Assembly (NCBI GenBank): GCA_022575985.1
Contig: JAKSXM010000007.1
Span: 16,246,501 to 16,310,500, forward strand
Length of the DNA stretch: 64,000 nucleotides
Direction: 5' to 3'
DNA from: Anagrus nilaparvatae
Taxonomy: Eukaryota > Arthropoda > Insecta > Hymenoptera > Mymaridae
In this document: piece after piece, positions 23,321-34,831 of the stretch
How positions within the stretch are numbered: position 1 is the stretch's first letter
Layout of the letters: the number at the start of each line of letters is the position of its first letter
The notes under the pieces: model-generated
What the model was told of the DNA's origin: nothing
The model's input: only the letters and a program-made list of their open reading frames with translations
Database searches by the model: none
Program-made: the position numbers and the translations under genes

Positions 23321-24250
23321 TTTTTTATTGAGGATTCAGTTAACCTCACTGACTTTTCTGATTTATGACTATTAATATATATTTATTGGTGAAAAAATTT
23401 AACTTGCGATACTCGAAAGAATGAATAATTTAATTATGTAAATTAGGCACACTTATTTTAATCCCTCCATCACTAATTAATCTTCAAAACTAACAATATA
23501 TATTAAATGCGAAATTATAGCGCATGCAACCCTTATCTATCATTATTATTTCTAACAAGTTAATGAAAATTATAACCATTTACATTATTCCCCTTGATAT
23601 CTTATTTATTATCATATTTTTTGAAGCTTCTTTTTCCATGCATAATTCAAGTACATACACACTCACTTGATCTTTAGTTACATATATATACATTAATGTA
23701 GCTTGCATTCATGCTTAGTAAAACAAAGTTTTGCGACACGGGCGTATTTAAACTTTTATTTGAAAACTTTTAGTAACTCGCGTTAGTACATACATACATA
23801 TAGTTACAGGAGTTTCGCGCTAAAATGCATTATGGTCTTCTACGCCTCGGACTATTTGGATAGTATGTAATATAATGGTATATATATATATATGCTGTTA
23901 AGTAAAAAAGTGCGCAACTATATAAGTAAAGGAAACTTTAAAGCCAAAGCGTTTATCTGTGTTTGAAAATATTAGCGTATATGTGTATATTTTTGTGCTT
24001 ATGTTGCGTATCTTTATGTTATGAATCATTCTTGAATATGACGTAAACTTTTATATATTACGTACATTAGCTTTGGAATTATTTTCAAAAATAGTTTAGT
24101 TTAATCTAATTAAACTCAAATTACAAGGAGAAATTCATTTAAGTCATTTACATTCACCAAAAACTAGATAACCAGATAAATTTTAATCCTTGCCACAAAT
24201 CACCTTGAAAATGATATTACATCCGATGAGTTCAAAAATTAAATTCTTAA

Positions 24251-24717
24251 GAGCATTCCGTGTGCTCTACTATACGTCGATAATTTGGTAAATTTTAGTC
24301 AGAAAAACTCCTATTTTGCTTCCCAAGTTTTCTCAGTGGAAAAACGTTAGATCAAAATTTCCTCTTACAGGAAATTTTATTTTTCAATAATCTCGAGCGC
24401 GCAACTATTATTTTTTGGAAAATGAATAATTTTTCGCAAATAATAGATAATAAAGTAAAGAGGTATTCTGACAAGCATTTTTGCAGAAAGCGCGAAAGTT
24501 AATAGTTTAACTTTATTTTCTGATATTTGCAAAAAATTATCAATTTTCCAAAAAAATAATAGTTGCGCGCTCGAAATTATTCAAAAACAAAATTTCCTGT
24601 AAGAGGAAATTCCGATCCAACGTTTTTCCGTGGAGAAAACTTGGAAAGCAAAACCGGGGATTATTTTTACTAAAACTTACCAGATTATCGACATATAGTA
24701 GAGCACAGGGAATGCTC
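24251..24717. mobile_element. TTAA-flanked foldback MITE (element A)
   Basis: Ends GAGCATTCCGTGTGCTC and GAGCACAGGGAATGCTC are inverted repeats, and TTAA stands directly outside both (24247-24250, 24718-24721). Almost the whole 467 bp folds back: CGCGCAACTATTATTTTTTG pairs with AAAAAAATAATAGTTGCGCG, and AGGAAATTTTATTTTTCAAT pairs with the opposite strand near 24590. TTAA duplication is the hallmark of piggyBac-type insertion, so this is probably a non-autonomous piggyBac-like element. That assignment is inferred from the target site only. Confidence 0.85.
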
Positions 24718-24721
24718 TTAA

Positions 24722-24932
24722 GGGGCAGTGCAGGTTAAAATCCGACTTTGTTGAAAATTTTCAAACAAAAAATTCTCCAAGCAAACATACATATAAAAAG
24801 ACCCAAATCCACAGTTTTGAATCCACCAAAGCCTTGGCAATATGACCTTTTTCTTAGATTTTCAATTTTTCGCTAACATTTTCAGAAAATTAGATTTTTT
24901 CAACAAAGTCGGATTTTAACCTGCACTGCCCC
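24722..24932. mobile_element. TTAA-flanked MITE (element B) abutting element A
   Basis: The termini are long inverted repeats (about 36 bp): GGGGCAGTGCAGGTTAAAAT at the left and ATTTTAACCTGCACTGCCCC at the right, continuing inward as CCGACTTTGTTGAAAA / TTTTTTCAACAAAGTCGG. TTAA lies on each side (24718-24721 and 24933-24936), and the left TTAA is shared with element A. B therefore inserted into the TTAA at A's right edge, or the reverse. No coding. Confidence 0.88.
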
Positions 24933-25507
24933 TTAAGAACTCTTGTAATTAGTGGCAGTACTTGGAAGAAAATTTTTTTAAATGTGAGAATCTACTTTAA
25001 TGAGATCACGCGATATTAAAAATACAAATGAGCGAAAAATTCAATTAATTTTAGTAAAATTTTGAGTGAAATTAACAGCACTTCATAAAGTAAACCAAAC
25101 TATAATTTTGGTTACGGTAACTAGTGTTTCATTTGCGTAAAATTTCAACCGGTTATCAAAAATCTAAATAATTTTTTTTAGCTAACAGGCTAGTATATAA
25201 TTATATTTTGAATTTCACAAAAGAAGAGCCTTATATTTAATGGAAATAGTTTATTGCAAGAAAAGAAAAACTGTATACACATAAAGTTTTTTCACTTGGA
25301 AATAGAATACGCGCGTGATGTTGCCTTCGTTTAGGAAAATGAGGTATTGTACGTAATATATAGGCTGGAAAATGTAAATTAAAGAGAGGAAGGGCAGAGG
25401 TTAAAGATGCTTTCGCGCTTGGCAATACGCTTTGTATAATCAAATTCAACAAGTTGGATATTGCTCAAAAGTCATACATTTATACAGATTATATTCACAC
25501 ATACATA

Positions 25508-26487
25508 CACACCAAACCTAAAAGAGTTTTTCGTTACGCAGAAAAGATTAAATGTTTATTTAATTTCTTTAAAAGGAATTATTTTGAGCTTAATTCTTTT
25601 AAAACAATTGATTTTCATTTTAATTCTTTTCGGAATTTATTTTGACAACAAAACCTCAAAAAGAATTTCTTTTAAAAAAATAACTCTCAAAAGGTTAACT
25701 CGGAATTAAAATTGAAAAAAAATAATTTAATAATAATTATTAATTTGAAATTGAATAATAACCTCAAAAAATCCAATACTGTAAATTTAAATGACTTAAG
25801 TAGTAAGAATATTTTCTGGAGCAGCAATAAAAATTTGCTAGATAATTTATTAAAGGATTTTATTTTAATATGAAATAAAACTTTATTTATTTTTATAATG
25901 AATTTATTGAAAAATCTTTAATATGGGCAATTATTAACACAATAACTTAATTTTTTATTCATAAATAAATAGCATTACTTATTCCTATGTATAACAAAAA
26001 TAAATATAATATTAAAATGATATATAAATTAATAACTAAATTTTTAAACTATTCATTTCTGACAATAACAAGTTATAAAAGTTTTCTAATTTTTATAGCT
26101 AAAATAATATAACAGTTCTTATTTTTCTACTGAATATCTTGTATCAAATTTATTAAGATCCACAACTTATTTTTTTACTTATAGCGATTAAGCAATAAAT
26201 TATACTTCGAATAAAAACACGTTGTTTATAACCTATTTTAAACTGGTTATAAATAAATTAATTTCTAAATGATTTTCTTTCAATTTTAAATCCGACTTAA
26301 TCTTTTGAAAGTTATTTTTTTAAAAGAAATTCTTTTTGAGGTTTTGTTGCCAAAATAAATTCCGAAAAGAATTAAAATGAAAATCAATTGTTTTAAAAAA
26401 ATTAAGCTCAAAATAATTCCTTTTAAAGAAATTAAATAAACATTTAATCTTTTCTGCGTAACGAAAAACTCTTTTAGGTTTGGTGTG
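25508..26487. mobile_element. 980-bp foldback element with TA target duplication
   Basis: Left end CACACCAAACCTAAAAGAGT and right end ACTCTTTTAGGTTTGGTGTG are perfect inverted repeats, and TA flanks both (25506-25507, 26488-26489). The arms remain complementary for about 200 bp: TTTTTCGTTACGCAGAAAAG pairs with CTTTTCTGCGTAACGAAAAA, and AACAAAACCTCAAAAAGAAT pairs with ATTCTTTTTGAGGTTTTGTT. The centre is A/T DNA without a transposase. A mariner-like origin is possible from the TA. The overlapping open frames at 25454-25709 are just arm sequence. Confidence 0.88.
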
Positions 26488-26744
26488 TAGACAAAAATAA
26501 ATAAAAATATTTAAGTTTTATGATTTCCCTGTATATAAATGTATGGAATTATAACAATGATAATAATAATTATAGAGCGAAGCTCTACCTTAATGGATGC
26601 AAAAATCGACACCTTTCGGACACGATATAGCCAAAACGATCAAACGGATTGCTTTCATTTTTTAAAACTGAGTTTATATTATCGAGTTAATGAACCCTAT
26701 AGTTTTTGGGCCCAATCCGGTATTTCTAAAGGTATGTTTATTCT

Positions 26745-26800
26745 TGTACTTTTGCTTCATACAGGTGAAAAACCTTCTAAATGTTATCCGCGCGATTAAT
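26745..26800 (+). pseudogene. C2H2 zinc-finger gene scrap (linker region)
   Basis: The plus-strand frame reads LLHTGEKPSKCYP: the conserved HTGEKP linker between C2H2 zinc fingers and the first residues of the next finger (one Cys). It is at the end of an otherwise unremarkable 86-codon open frame starting at 26539, and no complete finger (C-x2-C..H-x3-H) is present. It must be a fragment of a host or transposon zinc-finger sequence. A related scrap occurs at 39938-40020. Confidence 0.55.
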
Positions 26801-28059
26801 TTCATAGCTTTTGCATAAACTTTGCATCAGTGAAATATCATAAAAATGCAAAAGAACACTAGATATAGTTTTATTAATTATTCATTAATCGACATTTTAT
26901 TTAATTACACGTTTGACGCCCAAGAGCTTATCTTCCTACGTGTAGTTTTGTTTTTGCATACTAAATTAATTTCAAAACCAAAATTTATGTATTTCAAAAT
27001 GTATATCCCCATGTAATAAAGTCTCAACTTTCAGAATCTGATGTCAAATTTGCGATCAAATAAACTGCAAACTCAATATTTCGGGTCAAAGTTGGCCACT
27101 AAAAAAAATCAAAAAGTTGCTTATCAGTATTGTAAAATTAATTAAGTATTCAAAGACAGTTAAAAATAATAAAATTGGAGCTTATGATATGATGGCGTTA
27201 AGTATCTTATGCAAATAAAATATTTTTAATCTTAAGATTATATTGTATTGGACTAAACCTGGTTCAAAGAAAATGTAATTTTATCCACATGCATTCTATG
27301 CGGAATTCCATTATCGTTGAATTTATATGAGAATTGATTACAAACTGATGTTTTTAACGCTTCTAAAGTAGCTGATTGACAACGGATTTTTTTAATTAGT
27401 TTAAACTTTTGTATAAAAGTGCTAAAGGCTAGTTTTATTAAATAAATAAAATATAAAATTAATATAATTGCAATTTTCGCAGCAACTTAAGGTACTTGAT
27501 TTTTAGATTCTATCGGTGAGAGATTTCTTTTAAAATTGGTCATGAAAAATTTACAACTGACGGACTTTGAATGAAAACTTGCACTAAAAACTAAAACCAA
27601 CAAAAATTTGATAGGATAAGAAACTAGGCTATTATTATGACAACACTCTGAAAACAACAAAAACTACCCAATTTTAAGGGTTCATTTTTGCAATGTTTCA
27701 GAAGAAGGGTCAAAAATAACTAACTAATTACATTTTTTAAAGAAAAATTAAGAATCTATTCAGACTTAAACGTCAAAAATCGTAATTGGACTATGAGGGC
27801 TAAGTACAAAAAGTTTATACTATCTCCGAAACTGAAAAAAAAAACTTTTACATGATAAAAGATTATTTTTATTTGCTTCTTTTTTAAATAAAATTTTGGT
27901 AACTACTTAACCGTATTTTGGCCATGAAAGACTTAGATTAAATAAATTTAAAAATACTTTTAAAGAACAACATTTTTATTTAGTACAGGAGTTTAATAAT
28001 TTTGGAACTCCAAATAATACAAAATGGTTATAGATAATTTATTTTGTTGAAAAAACATG

Positions 28060-29545
28060 ACAACCACCTTCCGTTCATGCGATTAAGCCTTCTTGGACTA
28101 TAGAAACACAGAGTTTGACATTTTTAAATAGGGTTCTTTGGTAATTTTTAATAGAACGCTGCAACCTCATTAAGAAATCAAACACTTCTGGTTGTGCCTA
28201 TTTTTTTATATAATTCTCTTACTGTTATTATCAACAGCCCAAATACCCATTTTCTGCCAAAAATGACCAATTATTTGATGCCAAAATTGCAATTTTCTAT
28301 AGAGAAAAGGGTTTAGGTCTCAAAAAATTTGTATTGGCTCCAGGTTTACAAAAATTTCTTTCCTACCTCTCCTCAATTATTTAGTAGCGAGATATAATAA
28401 TTTATAAACTCCCAAATTTGATTTTTCAAAAAGTGTCTATTTTGATCTCTATCTTTGTAAAACCATAACTCAAAAACAACTCAAGCAAATCAAACAATAC
28501 CCTGCCAACTAGCTGGCACTAAGGTTCCTCTGCCACAGATATCACCGATTACAAGCATGCAATCATACATACATTTCTATTAACTATAAAAAGTTTTTTT
28601 TATTGATCAAAAATTTTGGAATAAATTTAAAAAAAAATTAATTATCAGATTTGAGATATCGAATAAAAACCATATTTTCAAATATAAGTACTTTCATGGA
28701 ACTAAATGAAGTATTACACCCAAAAAAAAAAAAAAATATTGCAGTTTTTTTAATTTTTTTGTTTTTTTAATTTTGAGAAAAAAATTTTGAAAAAAATCGG
28801 TATTAGATACAAAAAATTACTATAAACGAACTTTCTAAAACTAGTACTCTCATAGAAATAAATTAGGTACTACGTCCAAAAAGAAAAAAAAATTTGGTGT
28901 TTTTTGTATTTTTTTGTAACGAAAATTTGGGAAAAAAATTTTCAAAAAATTCCTTATCAGATTCGAGATATCGAGTAAAAATAGTAATTTCAAATATAAG
29001 TACTTTCATGGAAATAAATGAGGTATTACATCCAAATTAAAAAAAAAAAAAAGTAGTTTGAGATTTTTTCAATTAATGAAAAAATTTTTGAAAATTCTTA
29101 TTTTTGAAAAATTTATATTTTTGAAAACAAACTTTTTTTAAAAACCGTTTTTTTAGCTTCCTGAGGTCCCAAAACGTGCTTATATGCCAAAAAATCAAAA
29201 ATCAAAATTTGACGCATCAAAATGGTTCCTCATTGAGGAATCAAAAATGTTGAGATCTAAAAGCCTTTGTTTTCAAAAATTGCATTTTTGGGAGCAATTG
29301 AAAAATTTGATCATTATGGGATTTAATGGACTATAAAGGTATGAGAATTTGTGATAAAAAATTGCAGTTTTTGGTGCATAAAAAGTGACGCTTACACAAA
29401 AAAATGGTGCCAACCAGAAGTATTTTGGTTAATTAGAAAGATTGCAGAATTCCTGTGAAATTTATCAAAAAACCCTATTTAATAACATTAAATCCTTCGT
29501 TTCTAGGCCCAGAAGGCCTGCTGGAATAAATACAGGCGTTTCGGC
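28060..29545. repeat. Large inverted-repeat element enclosing a 156-157-bp tandem array
   Basis: The ends are about 150-bp imperfect inverted repeats. On the left are AAATAGGGTT, CGCTGCAA and ACTTCTGGTTG (28125-28195). On the right, read in reverse, are AAATAGGGTTTTTTGATAAA, TCTGCAAT and ACTTCTGGTTGGC (29490-29405). The same end sequence occurs alone at 30320-30450 and 46710-46930. Inside, from about 28498 (CTGCCAACTAGCTGGCACTA) to 29253, lies a copy of the tandem-array element also found at 33386-34831. No protein is encoded. Confidence 0.72.
28600..29110 (+). repeat. Tandem array, three ~156-bp units
   Basis: The landmark AGTACTTTCATGGAAATAAA-like sequence occurs at 28687, 28843 and 28999, exactly 156 apart, each followed by a GTATTAC/TCCAAA box, an A-run and a TTTTGAAAAA stretch. 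The same unit is repeated seven times at 33.4-34.6 kb. After the array both loci share TTTTTTAGCTTCCTGAGGTC and AAAACGTGCTTATATGCCAA. Confidence 0.85.
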
Positions 29546-30183
29546 CTGTTTTTTAAACATAATAAACTGATGCATTAGAATTTTGAGTTATTTGGTGTTA
29601 CGAATGTATTGAACATCCTTTTTTAATTATAAAACTCAGAAAATATCAAAAACTTTATTTTTTCAGTGAAGTGCATTATAAAACGAGTTATAATAATTAT
29701 TATTAATGAATTTTACGTCTGATTTACACGTTAAATATTGATATTTAAGCTCAATCTGAGCAAAGCTTGTAAAACCCAAAAATTTAAAAATTATTTAAAC
29801 TATTTTAAATATGATCAGCTTCGCTCTACCCGTCGTTGACGGTATCTAGTAATAATCATAATACGCGATTTAGAAAAGTAATAGACTATTTTGTTACATT
29901 ACTAAGATATACATTTTGAATTTCAATATTCAAAATTTCCTGTTTTCCGTATTATATTTCTTTTCTTATTATTTCTTTAAACATGATTTTCAATTTCGTG
30001 GTTCGCTTAATATGGTACTATAAAGTAATAGCTATTTATCCATATTTTTAATAGAATTTTTAAAAATTATTTTATGCATATAGGTAAATGATAAGATTGG
30101 ATTTCTTGTCTCATAAAAAACTTAAAAGTATTTAAAAGTTCAAAAGTTTCCCCAATTAGCATATTAATATCCCGGAGACTAAT

Positions 30184-30450
30184 TCATGGCTTAAATTTTA
30201 ATGATATCTGATTTTCGTTATCAATGGAAGACCGGAACATTTGGGATGTCAAATTACAATCTATAGTTATGAATGAATTTAATAAATTGAATGAACATCC
30301 AATATACCCTCCTTTTATTCCAACGTGCTCTCTGGGCCTAGAAACGCAGGATTCAACGTTATGGCAATGTTTTAAAATAGGTTTTTTTTCGAAATCTTCC
30401 ACATAACGCTGCAATTCTGCTAATCATCCAAGAAACTTCTATTGGCCTTA
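30184..30450 (+). repeat. Solo end-repeat of the 28-kb inverted-repeat family
   Basis: GGGCCTAGAAACGCAGGATT, AAATAGGTTTTTT, ACGCTGCAATTCTGCTAATC and AACTTCTATTGGCC match the ends of the element at 28060-29545 in the same order. The small open frames on both strands here are by-products of this repeat. Confidence 0.65.
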
Positions 30451-30452
30451 TT

Positions 30453-30670
30453 TTTAACATGAAACATGTGTTTATAGGGATGAGGTACCCTGGAAATCTG
30501 AAAATCAAAGAAGGAAATGAAAAGTGTCCGATTTAAGGGAGGGACCAAATGTGTCCGATTTAGGGAGGGAGGGAAGGCTCAAATGTCATATAGAATGAAT
30601 TCAATTTTTGGACTTAGAATAATTTCGATTTAGGGATTCAGGATAATTCTGGTTTAGGAACTTCGTGTTT
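30453..30670 (+). repeat. GGAACATGTTTA family, partial copy
   Basis: Begins TTTTTAACATGAAACATGTG, TTTATAGGGATGAGGTACC, then GTGTCCGATTTAAGGGAGGG twice and the GGACTTAGAATAATTTCGAT / TTAGGGATTCAGGATAATTC units. The inverted right end is missing. Confidence 0.7.
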
Positions 30671-31404
30671 TTTCAACATATTAAAGTCATCCACAAATAT
30701 AGATCGTAATTTGGCATTCCAAATTCCGGTCTCCCCTTGTGAGTATTTTAATATTGAAATCACCATTCACCATAGAAAATAAAATAAGAATTTTTTTAAA
30801 TTTAATTTATAATTTTCATAAAAAGTTTTTTTTTTTGTATTTTCAAGTTTTTATTTAACTACTAAAAAATTAAAGAATAAAAAAAGGAAAAACTTCCTCA
30901 AATTTACAACTAGATTTTTTTAAATAATTATTATGATCTGAACATTTAAGTTAAATTGATTTTCTCCTTGTAATAAATATTTATTAAATTGATGTAGGGA
31001 AAAGTATCTTAAAATAGTAAGGGCATAAAAAATTTATATCTTTCACTGTGATTTTGTGTAAAATGTCAAAAAAAAAATGAAGTCTCCATAACTTATGTCC
31101 TTTTTTGTTCGCAAAGTAATTTATAAGTAAATTTAACCCTTGTAGTTAACATTTAAATATTATTGAAAAAAATATAAATTACTATCTTCATCCGTTAAAT
31201 ATTATAAAACTGCATGATATTCTTCATTATTATAAAACTACTTATCTTTCTTTTATCACTCTATAATACATCCTCAAAATTTTTTTAAATATTCCTCAAT
31301 ATTTCCTTCATAATATTCAATAAAAAATTTCAATATCTGATTAGATCTGAAAAAAAAATATTATTCATGCTACTAAAAAACAAAATAAAAAAAATCGAAT
31401 TAAC

Positions 31405-31690
31405 ACTGAAAAAAAAAGATCCGGTTGCCGTTACCGGAATTCCGTTTACTGCTACCGATTTCCAATTAATTACTAAAAATTTTTTTTTTAATTCAACGAA
31501 GCTACGTTGCTTGCTTTTTAAATATGTAAAAATCATTTTTTTTAAGTTTTCTTTACGTTCAAAAATGCTTGCAATCGCTTAGACATAAAAAAAATTCCGG
31601 CTGCCACAAACGAAATTTCGGTAACGGTAATCGAAATTTTTCAACTTCTCGTAACTAAAATTTCGGTAACTAAATTTTTTTTTTAGTATA
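31405..31690. repeat. CACTG-ended MITE copy with paired GC-rich boxes
   Basis: Starts TAACACTGAAAAAAAAAGAT, then CCGGTTGCCGTTACCGGAAT. Further on, TTCGGTAACGGTAATCGAAA (about 31617) and TTTCGGTAACTAAATTT (about 31662) are the counterpart. Same family as 7348-7635 and 56830-56946. Open frames crossing it on both strands (31330-31582) are by-products. Confidence 0.7.
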
Positions 31691-32094
31691 GTATTAATAA
31701 AACTTTTATTAGAAAATAATATTTTGAATAAATATTTTCAAATATCTAATTTTCTGATCTGATCAGATAAAATAATTTTTTTTCATTTTTGGTAAGTATA
31801 TTTTTCAGTATTAATTTATTAAATAAATTAAATAATTTATAAATAGAATAAATTAATACTGATAAAAAAAATCTTTAACTTTTTGTTTTTTCATATTAAT
31901 CATTGCATGCTAGTAAATTAGTTACCCATTAAGTTATAAAACTTTCTAAAAATCTTCAGTATATGGTGTGGAATAGTAATAATCTATATCGTTTAATCAT
32001 TTTGCTTTACTACGTCATTTATAAAATCATTTAATAATAAAAGAAATAAAAATTTATGTTAGAATGAGGTCAAAAATAATAAATTAATTTTCAG

Positions 32095-32241
32095 GTCGTA
32101 AAACAACACCAACGCCACTAAGAATATCATCAACAATATGGCCAACAAGATATTCACCTTATCATCCAAGGAGAACAGAAAGACCGCCAACACGTAATGA
32201 TTTACAAAAAATAGAAAAAAATCGTCATAGTCATAATTCAG
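32095..32241 (+). CDS. Stalk exon 2 of the DIP/lachesin-like gene
   Basis: A 147-base exon (49 codons, phase 1 at both ends) encoding a Thr/Pro/Arg/Ser-rich peptide: it begins GRKTTPTPLRISSTIWPTR, contains RRTERPPTRND and ends with KNRHSHNSG. It has no domain, cysteine or hydrophobic segment, which fits an extracellular spacer near the membrane. The acceptor is TTAATTTTCAG and the donor is GTAAGATT. Its composition is clearly less A/T-rich than its surroundings and it has no stop in the phase demanded by the upstream exons. That is the main support, since homology outside the Ig domain is weak in this family. A stalk rich in Thr and Ser may be O-glycosylated (inference). Confidence 0.75.
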
Positions 32242-32880
32242 GTAAGATTTAAATAAAATATAATATTGGCCTCTTCTTATAAATTTATTTTTATGACTTC
32301 AATTTTTATAATTTTTTATTTTATAAAAAACGTGGAATAAATAGTTCTATTCTACACCATGCACTATAGTTTTTTTTTTTATTTTTTTAATCCCTTATTT
32401 TAGGTACTGCCTTATTCAATTCTTTTTTTTTTCCATAATAATTAATTAATTATTTATTTATTCTTATATTATTATTTTTTTCAATATTGTGAAAATGAAG
32501 TTATAAGGGGATGAATTTATAATAATTGAAACATTATTAGCTTATTTCTGTTTTATATTTAAGAAGTTACGCTAATAAGTGAATCAACACTTATTTTTCT
32601 ACTACTTTATTTCTGTAAAATTTGAGAATATTAGTAAATATTTACTAAAGAAGTTTTTACACTTACCTACACATCTCACGTACATACACCGTCATCCAGA
32701 GCGTACGATTGGGTAAGAGCGTGAAGTTGCCCCATAAAAGGACGTATATTTTTATAATATAAGTATCACCCTGGTAGATATTTTGGCCCTTGTCCAGATA
32801 TTTGTATTTTTTTGTTTATAAAAAGTTTTTTTAGAATACTTTTGTTAAAGCTATCTTCTGTCAAAGTAAAAAAGTTATAA

Positions 32881-33235
32881 CTGGTTTATTTAAACACAAC
32901 CTAAAGGCATGGAACATGTTTACTTACAGCTGAGGGCTAAATATAATGCAAATGTTACGCAACATTACAATATAATTTTCTAATTTTATAATTTGTAATT
33001 ATCACCTTATAGATTTTAAGATTCTAGACCCAAACTATTTTGATTCCCTAAACGTGTATTATATCCTAAGCCCCCAAAATCGAAAATATTCTAAGTCCCT
33101 AAACTTTAATTATTCTAAGTTCCTAAATCGATAATGTTCTAAGTCCCATTTGACCCCCCTCCCTCTCTTGATACTTAGATTTCCAGGGTACCTTTTCCCT
33201 ATAAATCTTTAAATATGTTCCATGTTAAAAAAAAA
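32881..33235 (-). repeat. GGAACATGTTTA family, reverse copy
   Basis: Read on the minus strand: TTTAACATGGAACATATTTA, AGGGAAAAGGTACC, GGGGGGTCAAATGGGACTTA and units with GGGACTTAGAATATTTTCG, ending AAACATGTTCCATGCCTTTA and GTGTTTAAATAAACC. This is the opposite orientation to the copies at 22.9 and 41.7 kb. Confidence 0.78.
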
Positions 33236-33385
33236 AGTAATAGTTCATTTGCCGAAAGTTAGTAAATTTTTGATAAATTTGTAATAAAAGTTATAAATTC
33301 GAAAATGCTTGATTCTTTTTATAAATTTGCAAAGAAAGTTGTATATTCACAAATATTTTTCACAAGTTTATAACTAAAAAAAAAA

Positions 33386-34674
33386 ACGCTGCCAAGTGAT
33401 TGGTACTATGGTTCCTCATCAACAATAGCAAAATATTTATAATGGTCTAATAAAAATGATGTTTTTTTAATTTTTTTATATGAAAAATATTGAGAAAAAA
33501 AATTTGAAAAATTACGTATCAGATGGAAAAAATCCTTTAAAAACAATAATTCTAGATATTAGTACTTTCATAGAAATAAATTAAGTACTAAGTCCAAAAT
33601 GAAAAAAAATTATTATGTTTTTTTAATTTTTTTATATAAAATATTTTGAAAAAAAAAAATTTCAAAAAAATTACATATCAGATAGAGAAATCCTTTAAAA
33701 CCATAATTCTGGATATTAGTACTTTCATATAAATAAATTAAGTACTAAGTCCAAAAAGAAAAAAAATTATTGTGTTTTTTTAATTTTTTTATACAAAAAA
33801 TTTTGTAAAAAAAAATTTCGAAAAATTACATATAAGATGGAGAAATCCTTTAAAACCATAATTCTGGATATTACTACTTTTATAGGAATAAATTAAGTAC
33901 TACGTCCAAAAAGAAAAAAAATTATTGTTTTTTTTTAATCTTTTTATACAAAAAATTTTGAAAAAAAACATTTACAAAAATTACGTATCAGATGGAGAAT
34001 TCCTTTAAAAACGATGATTCTGGATATTAGAACTTTCCTAGAAATAAATTAGGTATTACGTCCAAAAAGAAAAAAAATTATAGTGTTTTTTTAATTTTTT
34101 TATGAAAAAAGTTTTGAAAAAAAAAATTTCGAAAACTTACGTATCCGATGGAGAAATCCTTTACAAACGATAATTTTAGATATTCGTTCTTTCATAGGAA
34201 AAAAATTAAGTATTACGTCCTAAAATAAAAAAAAATTTGGCGTTTTTTGTATTTTTTGGTGACAAAAATTTTGAGAAAAAAATTTTGAAAAAATTAAGTA
34301 TCAGGTCCAAAAAATTACTATAAACGATATTTCTAAAACTAGTACTTCCACAGAAATAAATCAAGTACTGCGTCCAAAAGAAAAAAAAAAATTGTCATTT
34401 TTTGTATTTTTTGGTGAAAAAAATTTTGAGAAAAAAATTTTCAAAAAATAAATTATAAGTTTCGATTTATCGAGTAAAAACGATACTTCTAGATATCAGT
34501 ACTTTCATGGAAAAAAATGAGGTATTAATGAGGTATTACATCCAAATTAAAAAAAAAAAAAAAGTATCTCGAGATTTTTTGGTAAAAAAAATTTTGAAAA
34601 AAAAATTAGGTCTTAATGTCGTGTTGGCTGTGAAATATCACCGGTTACAGTCCAACATACATACATACATACAT

Positions 34675-34714
<40 letters not shown>

Positions 34715-34831
34715 ACAGACTTTTTTTAAAAACCGGTTTTTTAGCTTCCTGAGGTCTCAAAACGTGCTTATATGCCAAAATATCGAAAATCAAAATTTCA
34801 CCTATCACAAAGGTTCCTCTATGAGGAACCA
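33386..34831 (+). repeat. Tandem-array element, second copy (seven ~156-157-bp units)
   Basis: Opens with GCTGCCAAGTGATTGGTACT then ATGGTTCCTC and closes with AAGGTTCCTCTATGAGGAAC. Between them the landmark AGTACTTTCATAGAAATAAA (or variants) recurs at 33561, 33718, 33873, 34029, 34185, 34341 and 34498, i.e. every 155-157 bases. Each unit has A-runs next to AAATTTTGAAAAAAAAATTT-like sequence and TTACGTATCAGATGG. The tail TTTTTTAGCTTCCTGAGGTC is shared with the 28-kb copy. No coding capacity. Confidence 0.88.
34658..34713 (+). repeat. Microsatellite (ACAT)n followed by (AC)n
   Basis: Uninterrupted ACAT repeats pass into AC repeats within the tail of the tandem-array element. Two long open frames that cross it on opposite strands (34507-34752 and 34638-34832) are artefacts of this repeat. 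Confidence 0.95.

Larger units (their letters stand above)
6323..32094 (+). other. Very long intron (about 25.8 kb) loaded with mobile elements
   Basis: Holds the R2-type LINE, the Penelope-like palindrome, the Tigger remnant and most foldback elements listed separately. Between them, 6323-7347 and 11346-15740 show only low-complexity A/T DNA and no genes that I can support. The long open frames on both strands in this interval are either transposon pieces or chance. Confidence 0.7.

Noticed and set aside
29514..29560. GC hairpin followed by a T-run (ACAGGC..GCCTGT then TTTTTT), like an intrinsic terminator
   Set aside because: The context is a eukaryotic intron repeat; the hairpin is at the end of an inverted-repeat element and has no gene upstream.
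33450..34560. Regularly spaced repeats as a CRISPR array
   Set aside because: The repeats are ~156 bp, contiguous and degenerate, with no short repeat/spacer pattern, in a eukaryotic genome.
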